Shown piece by piece: positions 48,051 to 48,068 of a stretch of DNA of 48,068 nt. Within the stretch, counting starts at the first letter, position 1, and each line of letters starts with the position of its first letter. The stretch spans positions 1 through 48,068 of the forward strand of contig JAEUKV010000291.1 of the NCBI GenBank assembly GCA_016794165.1, given 5' to 3'. Source of the stretch: Rhodospirillaceae bacterium. Lineage in GTDB: Bacteria > Pseudomonadota > Alphaproteobacteria > Dongiales > Dongiaceae. Made by a program: the position numbers and the translations under genes. A model generated the notes under the pieces. That model saw only the letters and a list, made by a program, of their open reading frames with translations. It searched no databases and was not told the origin of the DNA.

Positions 48051-48068
48051 TCGCGTGGCCGGAATTGA

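Overview
The window is high-GC, gene-dense chromosome from an alphaproteobacterium, most like Rhodospirillales. This rests on gene order and protein character: chvI-chvG-hprK-rapZ-EIIA-HPr-EI, then ahcY-divL-tsaE-amgK-murU-addB-addA-trxA, and on the opposite strand pyrF-(membrane protein)-trpF-trpB-trpA-accD-folC. No tRNA, rRNA, CRISPR array, IS element or prophage gene was seen, and no gap between genes exceeds 300 bases.

Layout. 1-1737 (-): a flavoprotein, cut by the window edge, behind a cysteine-rich PadR regulator with a strong promoter that carries an inverted repeat. 1993-8612 (+): the ChvI/ChvG two-component system, truncated HPr kinase, RapZ and a soluble PTS without a sugar permease. 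8631-11312 (+): a DUF2459 protein, a macrodomain protein and S-adenosylhomocysteinase, ending in a clear terminator. 11440-13893 (+): DivL, a cell-cycle pseudokinase with Tyr in place of the phospho-accepting His. 13915-19179 (-): a three-gene signalling cluster (receiver-kinase, GAF/five-PAS kinase, lone receiver), followed by a TrxR-like ferredoxin/flavodoxin-NADP reductase (19272-20288, -). These four genes interrupt the usual divL-tsaE neighbourhood. 20401-29833 (+): tsaE, the cell-wall recycling pair amgK-murU, the AddAB recombination nuclease and thioredoxin. 29971-33144 (+): a zinc-ribbon/cyclase/ATPase/TPR protein lying between trxA and folC. 33145-39742 (-): folate, fatty-acid, tryptophan and pyrimidine genes, several with overlapping stops and starts. 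39938-42140 (+): an NsrR-type Fe-S regulator and two tandem trypsin-like lipoproteins. 42270-45880 (+): a trimethylamine-dehydrogenase-like flavoprotein and a non-pyrrolysine MttB-family protein behind two overlapping palindromes. 45934-48050: a small lipoprotein (-) and an ABC1/UbiB-family kinase (+).

Functional themes. The left half joins envelope stress sensing (ChvGI), a regulatory PTS with HprK and RapZ, and cell-cycle control (DivL). The accessory insertions add sensing capacity: soluble multi-PAS kinases, DUF3369-type receivers, a nucleotide cyclase, and redox or metalloid regulators. The observations most worth a second look are the PadR/flavoprotein module, the MurU homologue lacking its expected metal-binding Asp, the kinase cluster inserted beside divL, and the palindromic control region of the amine-catabolism pair. 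Several promoters share a TTGnCn-N17-TAnATT form, and two of them place the transcription start at or next to the start codon, which suggests leaderless mRNAs.
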